Below are positions 34,734-46,441 of a stretch of DNA of 64,000 nt, in pieces (the first letter of the stretch is position 1; each line of letters begins with the position of its first letter). Under the pieces are notes generated by a model. It ran no database searches. It was not told the origin of the DNA and was given only the letters and a program-made list of their open reading frames with translations. The translations under genes and the position numbers were made by a program. Source of the stretch: Cannabis sativa (taxonomy: Eukaryota; Streptophyta; Magnoliopsida; Rosales; Cannabaceae); contig NC_083609.1 of NCBI RefSeq assembly GCF_029168945.1, forward strand, positions 26,019,001 through 26,083,000. The letters run 5' to 3'.

Positions 34734-36012
34734 TAAAATTCCGTATTTTAATGTTCCCAGTTTGATTATTTAATTAAGTGATTAATTAAATGCGGAATAA
34801 TGAAACTGGTACTGAAAACAGTTTTTCCGTAGTTACAGAATACAACTCTGTAACTCCAGAGAAACCCAGAAAAACAAACAGTGCATAAAAGTAAAAACAC
34901 ACAAGATTTTTGTACGTGGTTTCAACAATCCTTTCAGATTGTTACTAGTCCACGGGGCCACGCCCAGAGATAAGATTCATTAGATCGGTATCAAAAATAC
35001 AAAGTAATTGACTTATGCATAAATAGACTCCCTCTTATTGTATGCCGCAAGCTTGATGTATTCCACCTACTAACCGAATCTTGATAAAGCTCCAAGAGCT
35101 CGAACTCCCTTCGATCACCTTGAAGAGTGCTTGAATCCTCCCGATTCAAGGCTTAAAGGCTATCTCCCGAAAGCCTATACAACCATCTCCCGAAGGTTGT
35201 GTGCTTGTATCCTCCCGATGCAAGACTTCAAAAGCAATCTCCCGAAAGCTTGTAAATACCCTTCTCCCGAAGGTGCACTGATGTTCTTCTTCGTTGTAGA
35301 CTTGAATACAGACTCAAGACAATACAAACAACAAATAAACAGAGTAAGAGTAGAACAACTCTTCTCTACAAATCAAAGACTCTCTTTTCTAAAGATATGA
35401 ATGAAATTCAAAGATACAAGAGAGGTACCAAGAGAGGTACTAAACAAAGACACTCTTTCCTTAAGATATGAAAGTGAATAAAAGAGTTAACAAAACAAAG
35501 ACACTCTTTCCTTAAGATATGAATACAATTCTAAGTGTGTGAAAGAGATACAAAACCTAGCAGCTATAGGATGTATTTATAATGAATATACATCTCATAG
35601 ACAGCTTACATTCGGTCTGAACAAGACCTCAACCCACTAGAAACTTCCCTAAAATAATTCTTCAATCAGTCCAGGAATTTCTGTTTCTGTACCTACAGAA
35701 TCGTGGGCAGTAACTACAACTTTCCTTTTATAGAAAAGGAAAGTTTAGCTCCAGTTTTCTCTTCAAGAAATCTGATCTAAGAAAATAGGAAACTCAACAC
35801 AAGATCAGATTACACAGCTAGGTAGATAAAAAAGAAATGGGTAACCAAACTTACCATTTTTACCTTTTTTTCAAAAATAGGAAAGCTAGACAACTTTCCT
35901 TCCAAGTTTGAATACACAAAATAGGAAACTATATTAAAGTATACCAGCCGAAATTATACAAAGAATAATAAAATATTTTTGTCAATTAAATATGCCAAAA
36001 ATGGAATTAACA
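34734..36012 (-). mobile_element. Inverted solo LTR of the Copia B (SIRE-type) family
   Basis: The reverse complement of the LTRs at 38804 and 48331, flanked by ATCAA (34729-34733 and 36013-36017). It is somewhat longer (1279 bp) because of a local duplication of the AAAGACACTCTTTCC block near 35450-35520, and its terminal TG has become TA. The hairpin block (about 35100-35273) is preserved. Confidence 0.95.
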
Positions 36013-36017
36013 ATCAA

Positions 36018-36296
36018 TATAAAGAACTAGAAATACCACTATATTCACTTTAATGTATTTGTATACACATGCTTTATCTTTATTTTGTTTAAAGCCATAC
36101 TTCTTAATAGTTTTATTAAAGGTGATATTTCAGAATCTAGAGGCTTGCTTGAATCCATAAATGAATTTGAGTAATTTTCATACCTTTCAATCTTCCAATA
36201 GTAGTACATACCCTTCTAGTTGTTCAATATAAATGATTTCATCAAGATTTCCATTTAGAAAAATAGTCTTGACGTCCATTTGCCATATCTTATAAT
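36018..36296 (-). pseudogene. Copia A reverse transcriptase fragment
   Basis: The minus strand encodes DVKTIFLNGNLDEIIYIEQ and KYGFKQNKDKACVYKY pieces of a Copia RT. It is bounded by the SIRE solo LTR on one side and the hAT-like element on the other. Confidence 0.8.
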
Positions 36297-37974
36297 TAGG
36301 CATGGCAAAAAGATCTATTTATTTTGGTCGGGTCGGTGATCCAATCTGACGGATCATTACTGATCTGAAATATTCGGATACTTATTGGATCTTGGATCAG
36401 ATTCTCTCCGCCCCACTTAATTTTTTTACGGATCGAATCTAACCCAATCCGTTTTGAATATGTATATATATACATTTTTCTAAAATTATTTTAAATATAA
36501 TTAATTAATTAAGTTCGGGTATTTTTCTTCCCTTTTAGGTGTAGTGTATTGATCTGTATATGCATATATAAATACTATATATATACTTATATATGAATTT
36601 ACAGTGTGATTAATTTTCTTTTCCGCTTTAATTTCTATAAATATATATACATATATATTAATTTGTTAATAATTAATATATAAAAATAAAAGGGTTATAG
36701 ATATATATTTATATTTATAATGAAGCAGTTTTAGTTAGGGGTGAGCATAAAATCCAAAAAACCGAAAAAATCGTTCAAACCGACCTACCGAACACAGTTG
36801 GAATCGAAACCGACGAAACCAAAAACCAAAAAAATCGTTAACGGTTAAAACCGCCGTTAAACGGTCAGTTTTTTTTTTGGTAATAAATCGACCAAAAAAA
36901 TCGAAACCGACCGTTATACATATATATATATTAATTTATTAAGTTTTTTTTTCATTTATTGTAGTTACTAATAATATATAAAAATACTATATTACTTTTT
37001 TTATTAATATTAAAGTTAAAAGAATAAGATAATTAGTTTTTGAACAATTAATTTATTTGTTTGTAGTTGTAAAATGTAAAATAATGTATTTATAGAATAA
37101 ATTGGATTATTATTTTTTTTTAAAAAAAAGTTCGGTTTAGGCGGTTTAAAGCGACCAAACCGCGGTTCAAAACGGTTAGTTTTAAAATAGGTTCTGGATT
37201 GGTCGGTCGGTTTTCGGATTGCACCAATCTAGACCGAAAACCGAATTTTGAATTTTTTATATAGAAAAAAATTGACCAAACCGACCGATGCTCATCCCTA
37301 GTTTTAGTATTAATTATTATCTCCTTCATCACCACCTTAATTCAATTTTCTTCATTATCAGTTATATGTATATTTAAAAATATTTTTTAGATTTTTTATA
37401 GGATTAAAGTCTAAATTACCCTAAATTGAGTAGCTATATATAGCTATAGCTACAAATTATAAAACATGAAAGAATTATATGGATGAAACAAAAGAGAAAA
37501 AAAGAGTGATGAGATGATATTATGTGCCATAAAAATTCTCGACAAAGAGACAAAATAGTCAGAGTCCCCCGTTTTAATTTCAACAATGCAATAAAAAATG
37601 AGATTTCATTTTATAATTGTTAGTTTATACAAAATTTTTAAAATAAATATGGATTTTTTTATTTTTACATTTTTGTGATAAATTTTTGATATTTTTTTTA
37701 ATTGATTTTGATAAATGAAATAAAAATATATAGGAAAAAATGATGCATTATTAGTTCTTAAAAAAATGGATTTAGGAAAAAAATTATAAATTTAGATATA
37801 AAATTATTTTTTTTTTAAAAAAAAAGAGTTGGGTCGGATCGAATTCGATCCGTATAAGGCAGGTCTGATCTAATCCGATCTAAGTAACTAGTCTATCGGA
37901 GCGGGACGGGACAGAACATTACATGATTCAGATCATAGCTGGATTAGATCCGACCCGCTCCATCGACACTCCTA
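36297..37974. mobile_element. Non-autonomous hAT-like element
   Basis: Termini TAGGCATGGCAAAA and (reverse complement) TAGGAGTGTCGATGG, flanked by the 8-bp duplication CTTATAAT (36289-36296 and 37975-37982), as expected for hAT. Subterminal regions are rich in GGATC and GATCCG. There is no coding capacity; about 565 bp of its length is a nested second element. Confidence 0.88.
36736..37300. mobile_element. hAT-like MITE nested inside the hAT-like element
   Basis: Termini TAGGGGTGAGCAT and ATGCTCATCCCTA, flanked by GTTTTAGT (36728-36735 and 37301-37308), an 8-bp duplication. Subterminal ACCGACC, AACCG and CGGTT motifs recur on both strands. Confidence 0.92.
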
Positions 37975-37982
37975 CTTATAAT

Positions 37983-38803
37983 CATAAGCGGTAGCTATAA
38001 AAAAAAGAATCCAAATGGATTTAAGTCTTTCCACATGAGAGAAGGTTTTGTCACTGTCGACCCCTTCTCCCTGTGTGTAGCCTTTGGATTCAATCCTAAC
38101 TTTAAAGGTCTCTACCTTCCCTTCAATATTTATCTTCTTCTTAAAAATCCACTTACACTTTATGAGTGTAACATCCTCGGGTGAAATTTTATATTCCTAG
38201 ACTTTGTTGGTGCGCACAGAATCCAATTCTTGATCCATGACATTGTTCCATTTGTCTAAGTCAAGGTCTCCCATTACTTCTTTATAAGTCAATATATCGT
38301 CATTGTTTGTGTTGGAGACAAGAACATGTGCTTCATATTCATAGCGGACATGTTGTCTCATAACCCTCCCATTGTGATGATGTACTGGGGTTTCTTTTTT
38401 TGGAATAGTGGTGACTTTTATTGGTCATTCAACTAATGGTACTGAAGTTGATGGTTCAGAAATATGCTTATTTTTGATTTCCTCGATAACCACTTGGTTG
38501 CGGGGTTTGTGACTTTTCATATAGTCATGTTCAATAAAAGTAGCATTTGTTGATACAAATACTTTGTTGTCTTGATGATTATAGAAGTATGCACCTTGAG
38601 TTTCCTCTGGATATCTTACAAACATACACACTTCAGTTCTGGGATCAAGTTTCCCATTCTTGGATTTAAGAACATGAGCAGGATAACCCCAAATATAAAA
38701 ATATTTTAAAATGGGTTTTGTCCCATTCCATAATTCTATTGGAGTGTTGCTTATGCTTTTCGATGGTACTATATTTAAAATGTAAGTAGTCACTAGAATA
38801 ATC
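37983..38803 (-). pseudogene. Copia A RT N-terminal and integrase C-terminal parts
   Basis: The minus strand shows the integrase end TTYILNIVPSKSISNTPIEL, then PAHVLKSKNGKLDPRTE (open 38425-38793), and after it an RT start with INIEGKVETFKVRIESKGYT and GVDSDKTFSHVERLKSI (37983-38200). The residues between the DDY segment at 49565 and TTYILN at 38790 are missing, so the integrase core was deleted before Copia B inserted here. Confidence 0.82.
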
Positions 38804-40030
38804 TGTTAATTCCATTTTTGGCATATTTAATTGACAAAAATATTTTATTATTTAATGTATATTTCGGCTGGCATATATTGATTTGGTTTCCATATTTGTG
38901 TAAATCAAACTTGAAAGGAAAGTTGTCTAGCTTTCCTATTTTTGGAAAAAAGGTAAAAATGGTAAGTTTGGTTACCCATTTCGTTTTTATCTAACCAGCT
39001 GTGTAATCTGATCTTGTGTTGAGTTTCCCATTTTCTTAGATCAGGTTTCTTGAAGAGAAAACCGGAGCTAGACTTTCCTTTTCTATAAAAGGAAAGTTGT
39101 AGTTACTGCCCACGATTCTGTATGTACAGAAACGGAAATTCCTGGACTGATTGAAGAATTATTTTAGGGAAGTTTCTAGTGGGTTGAGGTCTTGTTCAGA
39201 CCGAATGTAAGCTGTCTATGAGATGTATATTCATTATAAATACATCCTATAGCTGCTAGGTTTTGCATCTCTTTCATACACTTAGAATTGCTTTCATATC
39301 TTAAGGAAAGAGTGTCTTTGTTTAGTACCTCTCTTGGTACCTCTCTTGTATCTTTGAATTTCATTCATATCTTTAGAAAAGAGAGTCTTTGATTTGTAGA
39401 GAAGAGTTGTTCTACTCTTACTCTGTTTATTTGTTGTTTGTATTGTCTTGAGTCTGTATTCAAGTCTACAACGAAGAAGAACATCAGTGCACCTTCGGGA
39501 GAAGGGTATTTACAAGCTTTCGGGAGATTGCTTTTGAAGTCTTGCATCGGGAGGATACAAGCACACAACCTTCGGGAGATGGTTGTATAGGCTTTCGGGA
39601 GATAGCCTTTAAGCCTTGAATCGGGAGGATTCAAGCACTCTTCAAGGTGATCGAAGGGAGTTCGAGCACTTGGAGTTTTATCAAGATTCGGTTAGTAGGT
39701 GGAATACATCAAGCTTGCGGCATACAATAAGAGGGAGTCTATTTATGCATAAGTCAATTACTTTGTATTTTTGATACCGATCTAATGAATCTTATCTCTG
39801 GGCGTGGCCCCGTGGACTAGTAACAATCTGAAAGGATTGTTGAAACCACGTACAAAAATCTTGTGTGTTTTTACTTTTATGCCTTGTTTGTTTTTAAGGG
39901 TTTCTCTGGAGTTACAGAGTTGCATTCTGTAACTACAGAAAACTGTTTTCAGTACCAGTTTTATTATTCCGCATTTAATTAATCATTTAATTAAATAATC
40001 AAACTGGGAATATTAAAATACGGAATTTCA
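38804..40030 (+). repeat. 5' LTR of Copia B
   Basis: TGTTAATTCC to GGAATTTCA. Candidate TATA boxes are TATAAAA at 39084-39090, inside an 11-bp-arm inverted repeat (39072-39097), and TTATAAATA near 39233. Both precede the hairpin array. Confidence 0.95.
39491..39665 (+). repeat. Seven-hairpin array with GGGA(G) loops in the Copia B leader
   Basis: Stems in order: CCTTC/GAAGG (39492-39505), AAGC/GCTT (39514-39533), CTTG(C)ATC/GAT(A)CAAG (39541-39561), ACAACC/GGTTGT (39565-39586), AGGCT/AGCCT (39589-39608), CTTGAATC/GATTCAAG (39615-39635) and TCGAA/TTCGA (39651-39665). Every loop contains GGGAG or GGGA. The array lies between the TATA candidates and the PBS. Identical arrays are at 49018-49192 and, inverted, at about 35100-35273. 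Confidence 0.92.
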
Positions 40031-40032
40031 AT

Positions 40033-40044
40033 TGGTATCAGAGC
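40033..40044 (+). promoter_or_regulatory. Primer-binding site of Copia B
   Basis: TGGTATCAGAGC two bases after LTR1 is complementary to the 3' end of plant initiator tRNA-Met. Confidence 0.95.
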
Positions 40045-40094
40045 AAGTCACTAAATTCTTAGTGAGATCTTGAGGTTATTCCGTTTAACTTGTT

Positions 40095-41396
40095 TTGTGT
40101 GAGATGTCTTTGTTTGCAGAAGGAAGTTCCATCTCTAGACCTCCTCTATTGAATGAGTCGAATTATCCTTATTGGAAGGTCAGGATGAGAGCTTTCATCA
40201 AATCGCAAGATGAGAAAGCATGGAGAGCTATTCTTACAGGATGGTCTCAACCTACTGAAAATGATGAAAAAGGTAATACTCAGGTAAAATCTGAACTCAG
40301 TTGGACCACTGAAGATGAAAAACTGTCTGGTTATAATAATAAGGCTTTACATGCTATTTTTAATGGTGTTGGTGAAGGTTTTATTAAATTAATATCATCT
40401 TGTGAATCTGCAAAAGAAGCATGGGAAATCCTTCAAATTCAATTTGAAGGTACTGCTGATGTAAAAAGATCACGATTTACCATGCTTCAAACTAGATTTG
40501 ATGAATTGAGAATGTCAGATACTGAAACTTTAAATGATTTCTATGAAAGATTATCTGACATCTCTAATGAGTTTTTTGCCTTGGGAGAAAAACTAGATGA
40601 ATCTGTCTTGGTTCGAAAAATTGTTCGAGTTCTTCCTGACAGGTTTGATACAAAATTGCTTGCAATGGAAGAGGCGAAAGATTTTGGCAAAATGAAGGTT
40701 GAGGAACTCATGGGATCTTTAAGAACCTTTGAGTTGAATCAACAAATCAAGAAAAAGAGTAAGCAAAATCTCTCGAATGAGAAAAGCAAAGGTATTGCCT
40801 TTAATGCTTCTGAAAATATTGTTTCTGATGATGAAAATGATGATGAAATGGTTCTATTGGCAAAAAATTTCCAAAAATTCTTGAAATCTGGTGGAAATAA
40901 AAAGTTCTTTTCAAAGAACCCAAAAGGTAACATTTCTGGTAACATTCCCTCTAAACCTTTTCCATCTAACAATAAAAAAGGTATTAAATGCAGAGAATGT
41001 GAAGGTTTTGGTCACACTCAATCTGAATGTGCTAATACCTTAAAGAAAAATAAAAAGGGATTGAATGTTACTTGGAGTGATGATTCTGAGAGTAGTGAGG
41101 ATGAAAAAGAAAAAGTTGTCCTAACAAGTGTTTTGTCAAGAAATTTGCGGGAAAAAGGAAAAAGCATTTGCTTGACAAATATCCTGATCAATGACAACAA
41201 GGAAGAATCCAGATCCGAATCAGATGAGTCAGAAATTGATGAGGATTCCATGATTGAATCCTACAAGGTAATGTTTGGTAAGTGGTTGGAAACTAGTCTT
41301 GAAAATCGCTCCTGGTTAAAGATAATAAAATTTTGTGTAACAACATTAATGAGTTGGAAGATAAACTCAAATGTTGTGAATCTGAATTGTCTTTAA
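40095..41396 (+). pseudogene. Copia B gag, shifted at its C terminus
   Basis: A 433-codon frame. The N terminus has the Copia gag signature (RPPLLNESNYPYWKVRMRAF) and the middle part the UBN2-type segment (SCESAKEAWEILQIQFEGT, FYERLSDISNEF). A zinc knuckle CRECEGFGHTQSEC follows, then an acidic stretch. Near 41305-41315 the frame shifts, so the last 25 or so codons are out of frame relative to the coiled-coil continuation at 41333. Confidence 0.88.
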
Positions 41397-42541
41397 AAGA
41401 GTCAAAAATTATTTCTTTAACCAAGGAAATTGATAACATTAAAAAGAATGTTAAAATGTTAAATCCGAGTTCCACCATCTTTGAAAAAATTCAAAAATCC
41501 GGCCAAACCAATCATGCCGGGTCGGGTTATGTTCCAAATCAACCTGTGTCTAATACCACTAATAGTTTTGTTTCTGGAAGAACTGTTTCTACCTCGCAGG
41601 TCTCTGTCTCGACAGCAAAGCACTCCGTTGTTACAGAAAAGAAGCAGCACGGTAAGTTTGACAACTTCAAAGGGAAAGGAAGACGTTTCATTCCTATTTG
41701 CCATTTTTGTGGAGTAAAAGGTCACATTCGACCTAAATGCATAATCATGCATAACATGTTTAAATCTAATTACATTGGAAATAAACATGTTTTACAAAAA
41801 CAAAAATGGGTTGTCAAAAACAAATGCTTGGTAGGTTCTACTTGTTTTAAAACTGTTGCTTCTGACATGTGGTATTTTGATAGTGGTTGTTCCAAACACA
41901 TGACAGGTGAAAAAGAATTTCTTGTGAACATAAGACCAATGCACTGTGGAGAAGTTACATTTGGTAACGGTCTTACTGGTAAAGTCATAGGAATGGGAAC
42001 TCTCAAGTTCGAAGGGCTTCCTAAACTAAAGAATGTCATGTTGGTTGAAGGACTAAAAGCTAATCTACTTAGCATTAGTCAGATTTGTGATCAGGGTTAT
42101 ACTGTGAGCTTTGATAGCAATCATTGCTATGTATATAATATTCTTGATGAAATTGTGTTACAAGGGCTGCGATCTAGTGATAATTGTTATACTCTCACTA
42201 CGCATGCCACTTGTCATTCTGTCATTGAAAATGTTACTGACCTATGGCATGAAAAACTTGGTCACATTCACTTTAAAAATCTGAAAAAATTATCTGTTTC
42301 AGGGATTGTTCGAGGATTACCTAAATTAGGTAAAGAGTCATTGGGAAAATGTGGTCCATGCCAGTTAGGTAAGCAACTGAAAATTTCTCACAAGAGTGTC
42401 CCAGATGTGAATACTTCCAGAGTTCTCGAACTCTTGCACATGGACTTAATGGGTCCAATCCAGGTAGAAAGCTTAAATGGTAAAAGATATATTTTTGTTT
42501 GTGTTGATGATTTTTCTCGATTCTCATGGGTGGATTTTTGA
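41333..42541 (+). pseudogene. Copia B gag end, protease, GAG-pre-integrase, integrase start
   Basis: A coiled-coil (NNINELEDKLKCCESELSL) and a second zinc knuckle (CHFCGVKGHIRPKC) lead into the aspartic protease active site (WYFDSGCSKHMTG). GAG-pre-integrase follows (LWHEKLGHIHFKNLKKLS, CGPCQLGKQ), then the integrase start with HMDLMGP and FVCVDDFSRFSW. The frame ends at 42541, where a T-run appears one base short compared with the continuation at 42526-42897. Confidence 0.9.
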
Positions 42542-43369
42542 GAGAAAAATCTGATACTTTTGAAGCTTTCCAAACTCTGTGTTTGAAATTACGAGTTGAA
42601 AAAGATTGTAACATTGGCAAAATTGTTAGGATTAGGAGTGATCATGGTAAGGAATTTGAAAATATCGTATATGATGAATTTTGTAAAGCTAACGGTATTT
42701 CTCATGAATTTTCTGCTCCTAAAACTCCTCCACAAAATGGAGTGGTTGAAAGAAAGAATCGTACTCTAGCAGAAATGGCTAGAGTAATGTTGAATAGCAA
42801 GAAGCTCACAAAGCGCCTTTGGGCCGAAGCCATTAACACGCTTGCTATACCATCAACGGAGTATTCTTGCGCCCGGTACTCACAAAACACCATATGAAAT
42901 CTGGAAAGGTAAGAAACCAAATGTAAGTCACTTTCATGTGTTCGGATGTAAGTGTTATATTTTACGAGATCGTGATTACATTGGTAAATTTGATTCTAAA
43001 AGTGATGAAGGTGTTTTCTTAGGATATTCCACAAATAGTAGGGCATATCGTGTGTATAACATGAGAACCCAAACTGTTATGGAATCTGCTAATGTTGTTG
43101 TTGATGATCTAAAAGATTTTTCTGAGTTTTCCACGGAAGAACGGATTGAAGATTTGCTTGAAAAACACTGCTGTGAGGAAAAGGAACCTGACGAAGCTTC
43201 AGAAGCAGTCGTCGAGGTTACTGTGCAGGAATCTATTGCTACAGAAAATCCAACAACAAAAGAATCCGAGTATCCTTTAAATTCAATCAACGATCCAATA
43301 CGGAGGGAACCATCCTCCGGGGTTAAAAAGAATCATCCTTCGAGATCTCATCCTTGGAAACTTGGATGA
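42526..43369 (+). pseudogene. Copia B integrase core and C-terminal part, two reading frames
   Basis: The first part holds the integrase core (IRSDHGKEFEN and PPQNGVVERKNRTLAEMARV). A frame change between about 42838 and 42880 leads into the C-terminal part (GTHKTPYEIWKGKKPNVSHF, VFGCKCYILRDRD, DEGVFLGYS), which stops at 43369. Spacing fits one ancestral protein with at least two single-base changes. Confidence 0.88.
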
Positions 43370-43863
43370 GAGCATGGTTACAAGAAGAAAATATGCTAAT
43401 ATAATTCAATTTTTATGTTTTATTTCTTCTTTAGAACCTAAATCTGTAAAAGAAGCTTTAATGGATGAAGATTGGTTTTTAGCTATGCAGGATGAGCTTC
43501 ATCAGTTTGTTCGAAACAAAGTCTGGAAAATGATTCCAAGACCACCGTTTGTGAACATCATTGGAACCAAGTGGATCTTCAAAAATAAGAGTGATGAGTT
43601 TGGCACTATCATTCGAAACAAGGCAAGGTTGGTTGCCCAAGGATACACTCAAGTTGAGGGTGTTGACTTTGATGAAACATTTGCTCCAGTAGCTAGACTG
43701 GAATCGATCAGGTTACTTCTTTCCATAGCTTGCATTCTTGGTATTAAATTGTATCAAATGGATGTCAAATCCGCTTTTTGAATGGGTCGTTAAAAGAAGA
43801 AGTGTATGTGGAACAACCTAAAGGGTTTGAGGATCCACATTTTCTGATCATGTTTATAAGTTA
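43362..43863 (+). pseudogene. Copia B reverse transcriptase N-terminal part
   Basis: Open 43362-43781 with EALMDEDWFLAMQDELHQF, GTKWIFKNKSDE, ARLVAQGYTQVEGVDFDETF and QMDVKSAF. It stops where the T-run before NG(S)LKEE is one base short (near 43778). A further shift lies near 43840 before YKLDKALYGLKQAPRAWY. Confidence 0.88.
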
Positions 43864-44950
43864 GACAAGGCTTTGTATGGTCTAAAACAAGCACCACGTG
43901 CTTGGTATGAGCGTCTAACTGAATTCTTGCTTTCTCATGATTACAAGAGAGGAAATGTTGATAAAACACTTTTCATCAAAAACATTAATTCTGATGTGAT
44001 TGTTGCTCAAATATATGTTGATGATATTGTGTTTGGCTCTACTTCTAACTCTGAAGTGCAGGTTTTTGTTTCCCAAATGCAAAAGGAGTTCGAAATGAGT
44101 ATGGTAGGTGAACTCACTTATTTTCTCGGTCTTCAAGTGAAGCAATCTGATGAGGGAACTTTTGTCACTCAAAGTAAGTATGCGAAGAATTTGGTGAAAA
44201 AATTTGGCCTTGAAAAAGCCAAACATACCAACACTCCCATGAGCACAACTTTGAAATTAAGCAAAGATGAACAAGGAGTAAAGGTAGATCAAACTTTGTA
44301 TCGAAGTATGATAGGAAGTTTGCTTTATCTTACTGCTAGTCGTCCTGATATTTGCTATAGTGTTGGTGTTTGTGCACGTTATCAGGCTAATCCCATGGAA
44401 TCCCATCTTTCTGCTGTGAAAAGAATCATTCGCTATGTAAATAGCACTATTGATTTTGGGATTTGGTTTTCAAAAGACACTAATTCTAACCTTGTTTGCT
44501 TTAGTGATGCTGATTGGGCAGGTAATGCTGATGATAGAAAAAGTACTAGTGGTGGATGTTTCTATCTTGGAAACAATTTGGTTTCATGGCATAGCAAGAA
44601 GCAAAACTCAATCTCTCCGTCCACGAGGTGAGTACATTCTTGCGGGTAGTTGTTGTACCCAATTGTTATGGATGAAACAAATGATGGCAGATTAGGGGTT
44701 TGATTTGAAAACTTTAACCATTTTTTGTGATAACACTAGTGCTATAAACATTTCTAAGAATCCTGTTCAACACTCTCGCACTAAGCACATAGACATTCGT
44801 CATCACTTTATTAGAGAGCTTGTGGAAAATAAAATTCTTGTCTTAGAATATGTTGAAACTAGCAAACAAATTGCAGATATTTTTACTAAAGCTCTTGACT
44901 CGGTCCGATTTATTTCTCTAAGGAAATCCTTAGGGGTTTGTATTGTTTAA
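43864..44950 (+). pseudogene. Copia B RT C-terminal part and RNase H
   Basis: ALYGLKQAPRAWYERL, the catalytic YVDDIVFGS (about 44016-44042), SMVGELTYFLGLQVKQ and the RNase H segments SDADWAGNADDRKSTSGGC, then NTSAINISKNPVQHSRTKH and ADIFTKAL. Frame changes near 44625 and a stop at 44693-44695 break the region; the last block runs to 44950. Confidence 0.9.
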
Positions 44951-46441
44951 TGCTTTTATTTTTCCATAATCCTTGATATTTGAGTTGTCTTAGAGTTCAT
45001 AATGTCTTGTCTTTGTCCTAGAAGAAAATTTCAACCTTATAAGAATTTCAGTCACTATTTGATTGCTAATGTTGTAATATTATGATGTCATACAGGTTTG
45101 TCGGGAAAATTGTCCACTCCTCACGGGAATATTCGGTGTTCATCAAACAGTGTTATGTAAGCTACCATTTTCGAATTTTGTTGTTCAAAAAACTGTGTAT
45201 TCAAGCTCCATTGGATGAATAGAGCTACCTATCTCAATGTGTGAAAGCCATCTCTGAGTAAGTTGGAACTATGTAATTAGGAGTTATGTAGAAGATACGC
45301 TACCATTGAAAAGGGCTACCATTGAGGTAGTGTGACAGCGTCTCCTATGGGTACAATTTATCAGAAAAAGTCTTTTTGACAAATTGGGCAATGTTCCCTG
45401 CTTACACTTTCACACACTAATGCTTGACACAGTTTGTGGTAAAATTTGTTTATTCTCGAAAATGGTGTTATAAAGCTATTACATACTGTTTGATGTGCTT
45501 TAATATTCTTGGTGATGGAGTCAATTTTTCCTGTGAACCGGTCTGACCTCATTCTATTACTTCATTAGTTTGATAAAATAATTTCTGATTATTCTTATGA
45601 GTTTGATTTTTTCATCAGGGACAAAGACAAATGGACATTGTGAATTCTAGTTGCAAAAATATCAAGGTTATTTTATTTTTCTGTCTTTTAATCAAAAATT
45701 AAAAAAAAAAAAAAAGGTTCGTGATCGAGTTGTCAAGTGAGCTTTGTTAAAAATTTTGTTATTTTTTTGTTATGTTTCATTATATTCTTAGACACAATTT
45801 TTGCTCTTAAGTGGTGATTAGTGCTTTTGTGTCTTGGTGTGTTCTCTTGTTCCTTATTTGCAATTTTTTTTTTCTTCTTTGGGGGGCATTTTCTGAAAAA
45901 ATAAAAGAAAAAGGGGGGCATATTTTTTCGAATTCTTTTTCGAATCCTTGTATATTTTTTTTCTTTTATTTTCTCATTTCATGGAAACATGTTTTAATTG
46001 TATTTATTTTAGAATGTTTCCTTTATTTGTGGAGATTTGGTCTCTTTGGTGTGTATAGGAAACTTGTAATTAAATATTTAATTATTTGTTGGTTTCCTTT
46101 TTGGTGGCAATTTCGGTTTTGGTAAGGGCCTTTAAATTCTTAGATTTTGTGGGGATTGTTGGTTTCCTTTTTTCATTTAAGGAAACATTGACCAAATTTT
46201 GAAAAATTCTTTTTGGTTTCCTTTTTTCCTCTCCACACGTGGGTCAAAGGTAAGGAAGTTACCTTCCTTTTCAGTTTTTCTTTTTTAAATTTGGGCATTT
46301 AAAATTGGAAGTTATATATTCTCAACTTCCCATTATCCCACGATCACCTCTCTCTCTCTTCTCTTTTTATTGTTTTCTCTCAAAGGTCTAACATTGTTCA
46401 AAGTAAGAGGGTTTGTGTTCTAGGGTTTCAAAGAAAAAAAA
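44951..46441 (+). other. Non-coding spacer of Copia B between pol and ORF3
   Basis: About 1.5 kb without a recognisable frame. It contains an A-run near 45695-45715 and TTTTC-rich stretches. A spacer at this place is usual in SIRE-type elements. Confidence 0.7.

Noticed and set aside
35131..35400. Identical 89-residue reading frame in all three SIRE-type LTRs (also minus 39365-39634 and 48892-49161)
   Set aside because: It runs antisense through the LTR and its conservation is explained by recent common origin and the hairpin block; no domain or start context supports a gene.
39491..39665. CRISPR-like array suggested by regular TCCCGAA spacing
   Set aside because: Plant nuclear LTR; repeats are short hairpins with a shared loop, not identical repeats with unique spacers.
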